A stretch of 64,000 bases of DNA, from contig CAJQUN010000039.1 of the NCBI GenBank assembly GCA_907163345.1, forward strand, positions 3,728,361 to 3,792,360. The letters run 5' to 3'. Shown in pieces: positions 1 through 13,100 of the stretch. The notes below the pieces were generated by a model that searched no databases, was not told where the DNA came from, and saw only the letters and a list, made by a program, of their open reading frames with translations. How positions within the stretch are numbered: the first letter of the stretch is position 1; each line of letters opens with the position of its first letter. The translations under genes were made by a program, and so were the position numbers. This DNA comes from Haberlea rhodopensis (lineage: Eukaryota; Streptophyta; Magnoliopsida; Lamiales; Gesneriaceae).

Positions 1-619
1 TGATACATATTTGGTGAATGGCGCATAATAATAAAAGTTTGATAATCCTTAGCGATCTCAATTTCTTTAAGCACATGAGGGACAATTGCTTGGCTTATAA
101 GGTAAAAATATTAAGAAGAGTTATTTAAGATTTAAACATAGAAGCAGTTTTGAGTCCGGATAGATAAGCGGAAAACAACATCTTTTTCGAAAGATAAGCC
201 GAGAAGGAAGCTCAAAAAACAGATTTTCTAGCTCCTGGCTTCTGGTTTTTTGAAGCACTTTTGTATGGAAAAGAAAAAAATCTCATCCAAGCACCGAGTT
301 TTTAGCTAACGCGCTTCGTTGTTTCCTTCAAAAATGTGATTTTACCCTTAAGTTGTTGTATCCAAAGGCACACTCTCGTTGATCTCAGCATCTCTGCATT
401 GTATCTTTCAATAAAAAGATGACCATAAAGCTAGCTACATGTTTCTTCTCTTACTTGAGGTAGAAAAGCAAATCATTTTGCACATGGAGTTTAACTAACC
501 TGGTCCTTCGATAATCAAGTGTTGCATAATTTTTATTTATGTGCATGATCTTTGTCAACAACCAACCATAAGCTATTTAATCACTTATAACTGATATTAA
601 CGTGTTAACGTGCCCACAG
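1..619. other. Non-coding; probable intron of the CLT gene
   Basis: AT-rich sequence ending in a good acceptor (tgcccacag at 611-619) directly before the first recognisable CLT exon. I see no other coding segment, so the N-terminal exons probably lie left of the window. Confidence 0.5.
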
Positions 620-2352
620 TGGATCGAGCAATGGCCAAATGCTTTCCGGAATGGGAATTTTGTGGCCAGCACTAATGGTCTTGTCTAGTGCCTTCCAAGC
701 AGGTGCATCTATCGTTAAGGTAATGTGATTAGTTATATTTGACTAAATTTAAACCACCTACAATGGTACACTAACAATTCGAAGACGTGTGAATGTGCAG
801 GAATCTGTGTTCATTGATGCTGCATCCCGTCTTAAGGTAGTTACATTTTTTTGATAAATAATATCATCATAGTATTTTGCATCAATATTCCATTCTGGTT
901 CGTTCCATTTTTTCTCTTTGAGTTATGATCTTATGAATCATACCATTACTGCAGGGAAAGTTGCTAGATGTCTTTGTTGTCAATTGCTTTGGATCTGCAG
1001 TTCAGGTAAAGGCAAAATAGTTAACATGTTTTTGGGTTTAGGTATTAAGGTGTAATTACTGTACTTTTTAATGTTCTCTATTAGTAGTAAAAATATTTTA
1101 CAAGTGACTAGAACTTTTGTATTTTAGCAAGCGTGCTGAAACGTATTGACCTCTTCTACTAAACTAGTAATGATCCACCAGAACCAAAGTTATTTTCGGA
1201 TAATTGAAGTTATTGTAATCTATACCTCTTCATTTTTTATGATCTTTTGTTATTTTTTTAAGCTGATTTAGGTTTCTCTTGAAGATTCTGTGAGTTGATC
1301 TCAGGAAAAATCTACATTTGATCATACTTGCTGTTAATTGATAGTTCTTAGTTATTGTTTTGAACTTGTAGGCTATGTTTGTACTCCTGTGTCTGCCTAT
1401 TCTGTTGAACTTGAAGGGCATAGCCCTTTCTCAGCTACCTATGTATTTTAAAAGTGGCGCTGCTTGTTTCTTGAATATCGGAGCCAACACGACAGGTAAC
1501 ATCTATCTCGTATAAAGTTCCTCTACATAATTCTGCTGGATAGATATTAAACAGAGTAGCCATAAACCTTTTCGGGAAAATTCTTCAATGCAGCCGATCC
1601 TGCAATGCACCAATACACATGAATATGTATCTATATGTATGTACAGGTCTATATGTATCTTGGTGTTTGCAGGACCCAGTCCATATAAGAATAACCCAAC
1701 CATTTCGGGATAGAATTTAAACTCTACAAGCCTAATTGAGCACTTATGTCTTCTCAACAAGAACTAAAACTTAACTGAGGACTCCCAGAAAATAACTTTC
1801 TTCTTGTTTTTTAACTTTTTTTTCCTGTGTCTTCAGGCTGTGCAGGTGCTCCAATGCTACCCCTGCTTTTCATAATCTCCAGTGTTCTTTTCAACATATC
1901 AGTACTCAACCTTCTTAAATTCTCCAATGCTATTGTTGCTTCTCTTGCTGTCAGGGCATCAGGTTCTCTCTTCGCATAATTGTGAATTCATTTATTTTTT
2001 ACTTTACTTCTTAAACAAACATTACGAAGGCACGTGCTGTTTGGTGCGGCATGAGCACCGGAAATTCTTATATGGATATGTCTGGATGTATGTTGGTGTA
2101 TGGTAGGTCCCGATCCATATAAGAATTTCTGTATGAGCACTTTAACAATGTGTTGATTTTTTATTTTGGTTTTGGTTTTTTATTTGTGTTGCAGTCCCAA
2201 TTGCTATATATGCTCTTTCCCAACCATTGCCGTACCTTCCTCAAGTTGAAAGCTTGAGCCCCTTTTTCCACTTAGGCTCATTGATTCTTGTGGCGGGACT
2301 TATCCTATACAACATTCCTATGCCTCAGAAGCAGCTCTCCAAGTCTTTGTGA
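620..2352 (+). CDS. CRT-like transporter (CLT family), C-terminal half, six exons
   Basis: Six exons join in frame with GT-AG introns: 620-719, 801-836, 955-1005, 1372-1495, 1837-1962 and 2195-2352 (TGA at 2350). They give about 197 residues plus a split first codon. The joined protein has the signature blocks of plant CLT proteins, relatives of the Plasmodium chloroquine-resistance transporter: SSAFQAGASIVKESVFIDAA, DVFVVNCFGSAVQ, SGAACFLNIG, GAPMLPLLFIISSVLFNISV and a VPIAIYALSQPLPYLP-type end. Several hydrophobic stretches fit a multi-pass membrane protein. In Arabidopsis the family is known to move glutathione and gamma-glutamylcysteine across the chloroplast envelope; that role is inferred here from family membership. 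The N-terminal half, including any transit peptide, is outside the window. Exons show no frameshift or internal stop, so the gene looks functional. It converges on UFC1. Confidence 0.87.
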
Positions 2353-2396
2353 CATTTAACTTAATAGTAGATCCTAATTTACTTTTTTGCTCTCTG

Positions 2397-2402
2397 AATA
2401 AA
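2397..2402 (+). terminator. Candidate poly(A) signal of the CLT gene
   Basis: AATAAA lies 45 nt after the CLT stop codon, followed by T-rich sequence. Position and motif fit a plant polyadenylation signal, but the hexamer is common in AT-rich DNA. Confidence 0.3.
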
Positions 2403-3161
2403 TGTTTTAATTACTGTGTTAGCGAATTTTGATTTTTTTTTCTTCAAAGTGATGTGCATAAAACGGCCTCTGAATCCATGTAATATACAGAAGACATTAT
2501 TGAAAAGTTCAGAGTTCAAATATTGTCAATTTTGTACTAATTTTTTCAACAAAGATGAATTATTAGAACATTGAATTGTCTTTGTTTACATAATTCATTA
2601 CACCTGAAATTCAAATTGTCAAGCCTCGAGAGCTGAGCCGATAACACCGTCTTTGATTCCAAAAATGAATTCGAAAACAACAAGGCTCCTAATACATAAT
2701 TCAAATAAAATTAGTATGTTATTCAACCAAAACAAAATATGTTCTTACATCATGAAACTGATAGATTATAGAAACTGGTTACGTAACTGTCCTAAAACGA
2801 AATATAATATCGGAAAATAAAACTAATAAAACAACAGTATCTTCAAAAAACAACAGTATCTTCAAACTTAGCAACAATATATTTACCGTCCTCAAAATTG
2901 TTCTTCCTCTTTGATATTTGTATCATTTTTATCTGGGAAGGAAGGTAATAAGTAAGCAGGAAACACTCAGTAAGCAAGGACCAAACATGACAAATCATAT
3001 ATATTTATATATACTTTTCAAAATAGAAACAGAAACTGATATGAAAGCTGAAACTTGAAACCACAATAGGAACTACTCTCATCATAACAGAATCAAAATA
3101 TTATACTGCTCTCATAAGAGCTTAAACAGAAATTCGCTCTCATCAGAGCCAGAACTTAAAT
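2403..3161. other. Intergenic, no gene seen
   Basis: AT-rich. Near 3100-3150, just before the LINE relic, are two short hairpin-like GCTCTCAT-AGAGC motifs. Nothing else is recognisable. Confidence 0.4.
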
Positions 3162-3750
3162 ATATGGAGTGCAAATTTAGTGGTCGTACATCTCGGGATC
3201 ATAGTATTCTAAGACTCGATGGCCAAAAGGTATCGATGAGTAGCAAGTTTCGATGCTTAGGTTCTGTTATTCAAAAAGATTGAGAGATTGATCTCTATTA
3301 TACGAATCTCATAAGATCAATATCTCCATCGGAGTTCTCTGCGATCGCAATATTTCGCTAATATTGAAGAGAAAGTTTTATAGAACTGCTATTAGACATG
3401 CAATATTGTATGAGACGGAATGTTTGGCACCCAAGAGACATCATGTCCAAAAGATGACTGTGACTGAGATGTGTATGCTACGTTTGATTTGTGGTAAGAC
3501 TGGAAGAGATAAAATAAGGAATAAAAGACATTCGAGCTGAAGTTGATGTAGCTTGCACAGAAGATAAGATGCAAGAAAATCGTTTACGGTGGTTTGATCA
3601 CGTACGACATAGGTCCAGTAATGTTTTTTGTTCGTCGAGTAGAGTCCATGGATTTCGGCCCTTTCACAAGAGCAATGAGACGATCGAAGAAGACATGACT
3701 TGAAGTTATATACAGAGATGTGGAGTTCAATCATATATCCCCAAATCACT
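3162..3750 (+). pseudogene. LINE reverse-transcriptase C-terminal relic
   Basis: Translation across frames gives the conserved tail of plant non-LTR (L1-type) reverse transcriptases. It begins with YMECKFS, then FRCLGSVIQKD near 3250, FYRTAIRHAILYETECLA near 3375, KRHHVQKMTVTEMCMLR near 3440 and CGKTGRDKIRN near 3495. A further piece near 3570 reads MQENRLRWFDHVRHR. Several stops and at least two frameshifts interrupt it, so it is a 5'-truncated, long-dead insertion. No poly(A) tail or target-site duplication could be fixed. The catalytic half of the RT and the endonuclease are absent. Confidence 0.75.
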
Positions 3751-4988
3751 CTACTTGAAAAAGGGGGGGATTTGCAGCATAATGTTAACCCGAAATAGAT
3801 AAAACACACAAGTTCAAAATCACTTTTTCACTAATGTTGAAAATATCACCAGCAAACCTTTGTTTACTTATTAGAAAGTACCAAGGAACTCGATGTTCAA
3901 ATCATATTAATGTTCAAATCCTGCATCCGACTTTTGATGTTTAAGAATTTCTGTGGTATTTTCGGATGAATAACACTCACGAATATAGTAATTTTTTGGA
4001 TGATTACCAGTCTTTTAGGGACTGAAATCTGGATCTCAATATTAACAAGAATAGCAGACAACTTGAAATAAGTGCCAATAAAAAGTCTGATGGTCAAGTG
4101 TATGAACAGTTTGTTTTGGTATTGGCCAGAAAGAGAAGTGCGGAATTATAAGGAACATAATATTTGTTTCTGGAAGTTTGAAGCTCAAACTTTTATGTCT
4201 CCCCTTCTTCCTTTGCAGAAATGTATCACTAAAAGACTTTGGTTTATACAAATACAATATACAACCACTTAGGCTAAGATCACGTTTAAGCCTAAACTCC
4301 TAGATCTCTTCACAAATAGAACGAATCTATTTAATACAAAATATATTACTATCTTGATAGTAAGAACTCTTGAAAATCTCCAATTGATTCTTGATGCAAC
4401 ACTCTTGAAAATTTGATTGTTAGGATAACACGTAAGTTGTTCTGCTCTTAGCTTTCGGAATAACGATGTAAGCGAATGAAAGCTTTTCAGAGAATGTTTG
4501 AATACGTTTTATAGTTGTGCGTAGATTGGATTGACGGACATTCAAACATCCAGACTCAGAGCTATTTATACTAGAGTCCTGCAACGTACACATTGTCGTT
4601 TTTGTCCATTGGGTACATTTAGTTGCGGCCGTACATGTCCCTGACATTCTCTTTTGTTTTATTGCTAAATCTGTCATTAACGACTATTTAATTCGGTAAG
4701 TTCTTATGGCACTATAGAATAGTACTTTTGTCAGAGTACTATTGACCACAATCTGCTATCCTTGAAGGCTGCTAAAAATATGTGACTTAGTTCGGCTGCT
4801 AGGTTAGCTCTGCTAGATATCAGTTGTGCTAGACGATGTCTCAGCTAGCTCTGCTAAATTAAGCATCCCTTGTAATCACCAAAACTTGAAATATTTCAAC
4901 ATATTTAACCCTTTTTAGACAATATTTTATTAGAATTATCGGACGAACATTTTTTTGTCTAGCTGCTAAACAGCTAGATGGTTGTCAA
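3751..4988. other. Intergenic, no gene recognised
   Basis: Short ORFs occur on both strands (about 4042-4272 and 4420-4677), but none has a recognisable domain or coding look. Part of it could be an old LTR; I see no LTR ends or primer site. Confidence 0.3.
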
Positions 4989-5755
4989 GACCATAGTTTT
5001 AAAAATTGAGCAGGACCTGAAACCGGAGATCCTGTAAATCGATTGTCAGTCTGATCCGAGTCGTTTAACAAACTGGATTTTAATTGACCCATAAAATACC
5101 CAAATAAACCGATGATTTTCGTTTAAACCACTGACCCAATTGTTAACTCGTTGGGTTATTTCCTATTACAAATGGTAAAATATTAATAAATATAATGATA
5201 TTATAATCATTATTACTTCTACATAAGATATATGAATATTTAGAAATCAATATATATCATTGATAATACTAACAATATATTGTGTAAGATATATATAGGA
5301 TCAAGTATTCGTCGATTTACTAAAGTCATGGCTTGTTGTAATAGTACAATTTAAATCTTTTTAAATGATACAACAGTCAAACATTATGTGCCGACCACTC
5401 TCATAGTAGAGGTAATTATTGCTCCACAATAATTGCAATACATGGGGGACCTTGACTCTGATATCAATTGCAAGATCAAGTGTCTGTCGCTTTACCAAAA
5501 GCTACATCTACTGATATCGATGCAACTCAAATCTTTTTAAACCGTACAACCCAAGAGTCATTTCGATCGCTCTCCTAGTATGAGCAATTATTGCTCTCAA
5601 TAATATACATGTGGCTTTTGTTAAATTTTTACATGTTAATTAGTCACGACTATTTATCATACAATAAATATTTGATTTTGCATGCGACGAGAATTGACCT
5701 AACGATTCAATCACCTGTTTGACCGAGTCGATATCCAGGACGATTTTTAAGATGT
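4989..5755. mobile_element. Degenerate DNA-transposon or MITE relic
   Basis: The left end (accatagttttaaaaattga) and the reverse complement of the right end (aaccacatcttaaaaatcg) are an imperfect inverted pair. Both are followed inward by CAGGACCTGAAACCGG or CTCGG-type sequence. Length is about 0.77 kb with an AT-rich interior and no ORF. No target-site duplication could be fixed, so the family is uncertain. Confidence 0.35.
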
Positions 5756-6329
5756 GGTTTGATTTTATTTCTCAATTTCTTATTTTTAAAAGTACGAATC
5801 AAATATTAACAATTAGTTTTTTAAAATAATTTATTTTTCAAATATCCCAACTAAATTTTAATTTTTAATATAATTTTCATTGTTTGCATAACTACCTTTT
5901 CTACTGTCATAATCTCTCACAAAAGACAATATTTTAAAATATCAGATAATTTATATTATGATATAACACATTTATTTGATAATTTAATCCTCCTTCCCGC
6001 CAAATAATATAAAAAGATATAGATATTTTTCCAGTATACTTTTCTCAAGCTAACGAACCCAAACGAACCATAAATTTAAGATATAAAATATGAAGTATTT
6101 TACAAACCAATTTATAACAAAATATAAAATAAATTCCGGTATATAGGAAACATAAATTCTGCATTTTGAAATCAATTTTGAAGTACAAAATTAAGTTTTA
6201 TCATTGAATTTCATGTTTTTCTTTAGTATATATTTATAAAAAGTCTTGTAAAATTTTTTAAGCTGCCAGATATTTATTAATTTACTCTAATTCCCTTCAA
6301 AATATATAACTTCTTTAATATAAACACAT

Positions 6330-6436
6330 GGCCCGCCCCCCCTCCGCTTCAAAACCCGTTAGACCGGGTCCAGATCCGCCCGACAGGACTGGTTTAATAG
6401 AAATTCGGGTTTGAACCCGCCCTATTACCATCCTTA
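6330..6436. mobile_element. Truncated hAT-MITE end
   Basis: GC-rich island in AT-rich DNA, ending in attaccatcctta. This resembles the right end of the MITE at 18278-18842 (attgccattccta), with similar GGGTCC and CCCGCC subterminal motifs. The left end is missing. Confidence 0.35.
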
Positions 6437-7149
6437 GTAGCACTATCCATATAGTTTGAGCCATTAGATTATGTGTACACACTTCCCTTGTTTGACCCAA
6501 GAGACTATTCCAAATATAAAGAACTTTCTAGAGTAGAACCGACCAAGGAACAAGTGGACCCTAAATTGGTTAATAACAAGACCGTTGATCGTTCAACGGG
6601 GACAACAGTTTCATGAGCTAGAAGCGTAATCAGTCTGTCATTGGTGCAGAACCGCCAGGTCGAAGCGTGAGTCTTTCTATTCTTATCTTGTTTTGTCTGT
6701 AATTTCATGATTACAAATTTTAAAAATGCAGACAACTTAAATTTAATCTAAGCCACAAATTTTTTTTCTGTTAAATTTGCATAATTAAATTTTTTTCTTT
6801 TTAAAAAAAATAGAACAATCAAATCATAACCATAGTCGTTGAACGATAACCGGTGATTCATTCACCGTAATTGGAACCATTGCGAAAGGTTACAGATAAG
6901 GACTGATACTTATTTTTTGAACCACGGCTTACTGTAATTCACTGTGGTCAGGTCTATTTCAGATGATATGATATAGTTAACTTATAAGTCGAACCAGCCC
7001 AAAACGAGCCGGAAAATGATCCATGCGGTGATGGCCATGCAAACATGACAGTAAAAGTTAAACATGACAAAGATAAGAATCACAAGCATACACCTCAAAC
7101 TTTGTTGCTAAAATTTCATCATTAGGATATCGCCTCTCGATGAGGTTGG
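6437..7149. other. Intergenic between the CLT and UFC1 3' ends
   Basis: No gene seen. Near 6900-6960 the sequence CACGGCTTACTGTAATTCACTGTGGTCAGGTCTA, quoted here as two halves around ATTCA, loosely resembles the ends of the 7489-8115 MITE, but no pair of ends can be defined. Confidence 0.3.
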
Positions 7150-10100
7150 TCACGAAGTTTCATTGGATGATGCTGCATCATCTTTGTGCTTGATCATACC
7201 AGAATCAACAAGAATTGGGATTTCTGCAGCAAGCCATGGTGCAAGACCCAAACAGAGAGCATGTGCTATTCCAAACCTAGGGCTAGTAAAACACAAAAAA
7301 ATGAAGTTAGAATTGATACTCAAAAGAAAAATATTAGCTGCTTTTTAATCAATGATATGTACAAATAGAATAATTTTTTTTTTAGGTCTTTTCCCATCTT
7401 GGATAAAAATATCCAACTTGCAATGAAATAAAGTGAAGAAGATCCAAAATTGTTGGTAACAAAATGTTAGGGGTTAAGAATATGTTACTAGACCCGACCA
7501 CGGTTCAAAACCGCCGGTTAGACGGTTCAGAACCTCCGGTTCGACGGTTCAAAAAATATCGACCCTTACCCTTAACCTTAAACCTTCATTGACGGTTCCG
7601 GTTACGGTTCATGAACCGCTAGTTATTGTTACGGTTCCGATTACGGTTTGACCCTTGTTTTTTTTAAAAAATTTAAAAAATTATTAAAATTTGAAATAAA
7701 GCGTAAAAAGTGTTTGAATGTGTTTTTATCATTAGATTAAATATAAAATAACGTGAAATAAATTTAAGCTCATATAATCAAAATGTAAGATATATTTGTT
7801 TGATTAATACATATAAATTATAACATTATATTTAGATCAACAATACTCTTATAGCTTAGTGATTGAAGCTAATTATTCAAGTTGGAGGTCATGAGTTCAG
7901 ATCTACATCATAACATATATTTTAAATTTAAAAATGTAAAAAAAATTAAAATAAACACTTGAACCGCCGGTTAACCGCCGGTTAACCGACGGTTCACGGG
8001 TTAGCAAAATTATGGCCATTAACTACGGGTCCAACCCTTCGACCCGTTGACACGGTTAACCGGCCTGTTGACCACGGGCCGGTATAGGGTCGATGATGAC
8101 CCTTGGTCGGGTCTATATGTTACCAATATAAACTCCACATTGCTTAGGTTCACCGACTGCTGCAAAGGTGCAAATATTATATTTTGCCACCAAGGGAGAT
8201 TGATATTATCGAAATTCCCCACCAGCAAGAGAATAACAAAGACCATCATATTTTTACTCTATTAATGACACACAGGGTGTTCCTTAAATCCTCTAAAACT
8301 CCAAATTTAGGATTAACTAATGCTAGCCTCACAACTGTTCGTTGGACATACATTTTCTCTTTTACTTCTGGAAAAGCGAAAATTACAAAAACCATCATAT
8401 AATTTGATCCAAATTTCAATTTGGAGCCATTGTTTGAAAAATTACAGTTTATATCCTCAACTTTCATAAATTATAACATTTTGCATCTTCTTAACTCGGT
8501 TTATATTATTATCAAGGTTTATCACCGCATTCCATCATCATTTTACATCCTCAAAATTAGAGCCCCTTGAACTTGCTGTTGCAAATTTTTTAAAAAATAA
8601 AAAAATAAATCTAGTATCACAATTATCTAGTTGTTTAATTTCGGAAAAAAGGATTTTTACACCCCAAATATTTATTTTGATTTTTAAAAAAAATTTGTAA
8701 TAACTAGCTTAAGGGACTCAAGTTTGACGATGCATGACGATGATAGAATGCATGTATAAATCTCGATAAAAATACAAAACCGAATCAATTCATGAAAATT
8801 AAGGATACAAACTGTAATTTTTCAAGCAATGGTTTCAAAATGAAATTTGGACAACTATATGACGTATTTTGTAATTCTCACTGAAAAATTATGTACAAGT
8901 AAAATTAGGAAACTCACATTAGCTGCAAAAAACTCGATGACTGCATTTCTAATATTTTGTTATATTGTCATTTCCTTATGCTTATGCTGGTGATCAAAAG
9001 ATATACAGAATTTAACCAACAGCCAACCATAGATCCCTAACAATGTTTCTGATATCGGTTTTCATTTGTTGAAACTAGTTACATAAACAAGTTACATAAA
9101 CAGAACAAGAATTTTTTTTGCATGATCAAATCCAATGGATGGCGAAGGTGCTTCTTAAACATGGACTTATTGACAGACAACCATGACCCAAGCTCCCTCG
9201 GACCGAAAATCACGCACCAAGCATCGGGTTGTATTGGGTCAACCTCAATCACCCAACATCAAGCTTAATCACATTTACTTCACTCGGTTTCCTTGTTGTA
9301 TTAATACAGATATGGTAAATATGTATTATAGGGCTGACAACATTCTTACCTTGTTGTATTAATACAGATATGGTAAATATGTATTATAGGGCTGACAACA
9401 TTCTTACCTTAGGATGATAATTGTAAGTAATGTATTTGGATATAAACCGATGAAATGAGAAAGGAAAGAACCATTTAGTGAAAAAGTAATCTAATAATTG
9501 ACATGGTATCAGTATCAGGTTACCAAAGTTGAGTCTCGATTTTTTGGAAAGCCTCGGGATTTCTAAATTTCGAAGACCCACTGTCCTAGGCTGTTTTCAA
9601 ACCGGTTTGGATTCCTTTGTCGCCGTTGTCTCATCCTTTTTCCAATCGAGACCATCGCCACTGTTCACAAGATTTCAACTTTTATGGGCCGAGTTCGCCA
9701 ATATTATTTATGCGAACGTTCCGGCTGGCTCTCTTGATATCGTTCAAGCGGTTCACGAACAAAGCAAACGAGGTCAGTTCTTGATGATATTAAGCACGAA
9801 TTTGAGATCGCTCGATCTATGCTGATGAATTGCGACCTATCTCCATCTTTGGATGTCTGCCTCGGAGAATTACTATGCGAAGAGCATCGGCTTGCTACAC
9901 AAGAGACCTTTCAGCAACAAACCAGTTTAACCAATGACGTGGCATATGTCTCGCATGTGAAACGATAAGGGAAGGACATATAGCACGTCCAGTGTTACAC
10001 TTGCAATGGCATATTGCAAAACATTGTACCACAAAACGTGCAACTATTGCAAGAAGCCCGACCATCGTATTCCGGAATGTCCCACTCGACCACCAAATCA

Positions 10101-13100
10101 CCAGGTCACTAGCTATCAAGCTGTCGTTGGTCATCCATCCTCCACTCCGGGTGAATCTTCCACTGTTACTCCTGAAACGATGTGCATATGATTATTTCCG
10201 CATTTTCCGCAGTGGGCCTTCAAAGTAACAATTTCGCTCCATTCACATCTTGGCTTCTTGACTCAGGGGCTTCCAACCACATGAACAAGTCCACTGCCAC
10301 TCTCATAGTGTACGATCATATTCGCGTTCTTTAAATTATCATTGCTAATGACAGTCAGTTATGGATTCATGCCGTAACCGATGCTATTCTTGTTTTCAGG
10401 ATGTGTTTGTATCTCCCACTCTATCCACTAGTCTTATTTTAGTTGGTCAGTTAGTTGATGATAATTATGATGTTTATTTTTCTCATTCTGGTTGTCTTGT
10501 GCAGGATCAGATGTTGGGGAAGATACTCGCGAAGGGCCCTAAAGTTAAGACTTTTTTCCCTACACTTTCCCATTCCTCCCATTATTTCTGACTTGTAATA
10601 CAATAACTAATAACAGTGCATTATGACACAAATGTTTGGGTCATCCTCATTCTATTGTTCTATCTCATGTACTGAAATCTGGTTTGTTAGGAAATAAAAC
10701 TCGATTTTCATCCCATACTTTACCGGATTGTGTCACATGTAGATTAGGGAAGAGTAAGCCTCTTCCATTTCATGATCATGGTACACGTGCAACAACATGT
10801 TTTGATTTAATTCACATGATGTATGGGAGTATTTCACCGGTCATATCCCACGCCAAATACAATACTTTGTTACATTCAGTGATGATTATAGAAATACACC
10901 TGGATATTTACATGCTAAATATGAGGTGTTTTCTATGTTCTAGTTGTTCGTAGTCTTGGTGGAAATGTAATTCTCTAAGTCCATCAAAATACTACGTTCT
11001 AATTCGGGTGGGGCATATATGTCTCGTGCCTTTATTAAATTTCTCGATCAAAAAAGGCATTGTATCACAACACTCATGTCCCTATACACCCCAACAAAAA
11101 AGGGTAGCAGAACGTAAGAATCGACACATGTTAGACGTCACCCGTACATTGTTATCTTATCAATCGACTATCATCTCGAGCATTAAAATTCTCATCTCTT
11201 ATTTTTGTCTCTTTCATCAACTATCTAGCTATCTAAATTTACATTGTTTAGTTGTGTTTGTTTTGCCTAGTCATGAACGACACAAGTTGTCGGCTCAATC
11301 TATCAAATGTGCATTTATGGGATACAGTAACACTCACAAATTTTAAATTGCTACGACTCATCTTCCAACAAATTTCGTATTTCACATGTAATATTTTTTT
11401 CAACAGCATCCATGTTACGCCCGTATCTTCCCAGACATTTGTCCTTCCATCATTTGATTCCTTGTTGCCTCCTCCTCAACACTTCATGGTTGTCCTTGTG
11501 TATGTAAGAAGACGTTAAACTGTGCATGTTCGTGTGCTCGATCCGCCACATGTTCCTGTTCAACCTCTACACCATGGGACGGCTCCGGACACAGACAATT
11601 TCCTTCTTCGTCCACTCGGTAGACGTCTTCCCAATAGGTATGGTTTCCCTCCAACCTTTCATGTTCTCATGTCATCTGATCTCATTCCTACATGTTACTC
11701 GGAGGCTACCAAGCATGCATGATGGCAAACTGTCATGGCAAATGAATTACAAGCTCTGCAGCAAATGAATTACAAGCTCTGCATGATAATGATACATGGG
11801 ATGTTGTCCATTGTCCACCACACATTAAAGCTATTGATGTAAATGTGTTTATTCAAACAAGCTTCGTTAGGATGGGACATCGGTTCGCTATAAAGCCATA
11901 TTAGTTGCCCTCGGCAATTGTCAAGAGTACGGGATCAATTATGAGGATGCATTTGCGCCTGTTGCCAAAATGACCAATGTCTGAACTTTTCTTTTGATTG
12001 CTGCTTCTCGAGGTTGGTCACTTCATCTAATAAATGTTAAAAATAATTTTCTTCATGGTGACCGCAAAGAAGACGTGTACATGCAACTACCTCCTGGTCT
12101 GCCTCCTGCTTCTCCATCGGCTGTTTGTAAATTGAGACACTCACTATATGGCTCAAAACAAGCCCCTCGTGCCTGATTTGAAAATTTTGGCAACACCTTG
12201 CTTCAATTCTCATTCGAGTAATGTAAGTATGATTCCTCATTGTTTCTTTGCAATAGCAAGTATTGTCCTCTCTTGGTCTATGTGGATAATCTTGTGAGTA
12301 CTGGGACGACTTTGATTAGTCGGCTACATCAACATCTTCAGACTTCGTTTCACACGAAGGACCTTGGCCCTCTTACCTATTTTATGGGCCTCGAGATCCA
12401 TATTGGACATTCTGGGATTTTCTTGAATCAGCACAAATATACCAAAGATCTCATCAAACTCACCCACCTTGCGAAATCTTCCTCGGTCTATACTCCTTTA
12501 GGTGATCTTCTTCCTGACCCTACAATACATCGTCAATTGGTTGGAAGCCTGAATTATTTAAGCATCACAAGGCCTGACATATCCTTTGCGGTTCAACAAG
12601 TTATTCAATTCATGCAATCTCCTAGTTACTTACATCTTGCAGCACTTAGTTGTATCATTCGATATCTAAAGGGTACGCCAACTCGTTGACTATTTTTTCT
12701 TGCTTGAAATTTGCTTACTCTTGTCGCCTTCAGTGATGCTGATTGGGATGGCTGCCCGGACACTCGTCAATCTGTCACCGGATGGTGCTTTTTTTTTTGG
12801 GTCAATCATTAATCTCTTGGAAAAGAAGAAACATGCCCAATTCTCCAAATCATCTACAAAATCTGAAAACCGGGCTGCGTATTGCTCTGAAATACTTTGG
12901 CTGCGTGGTCTCTTGAATGAACTTGGTTTCTCTCAGCTCAAATCTACTCCTTTTCATGGCGATAACACGAGTGTTATTCAAATTGCCGCTAATCCTGTCT
13001 TCCACGAACACACTAAGCATATCGAGGTGGATTGCCATTCTATTCATGAGGATGTGGACAACAATACTATCACTCTCACACATGTTTCCACAGACCTTCA

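Noticed and set aside
4042..4272. ORFs overlapping on both strands considered as a gene pair
   Set aside because: Short, no motif, no splice structure, AT-rich intergenic composition.
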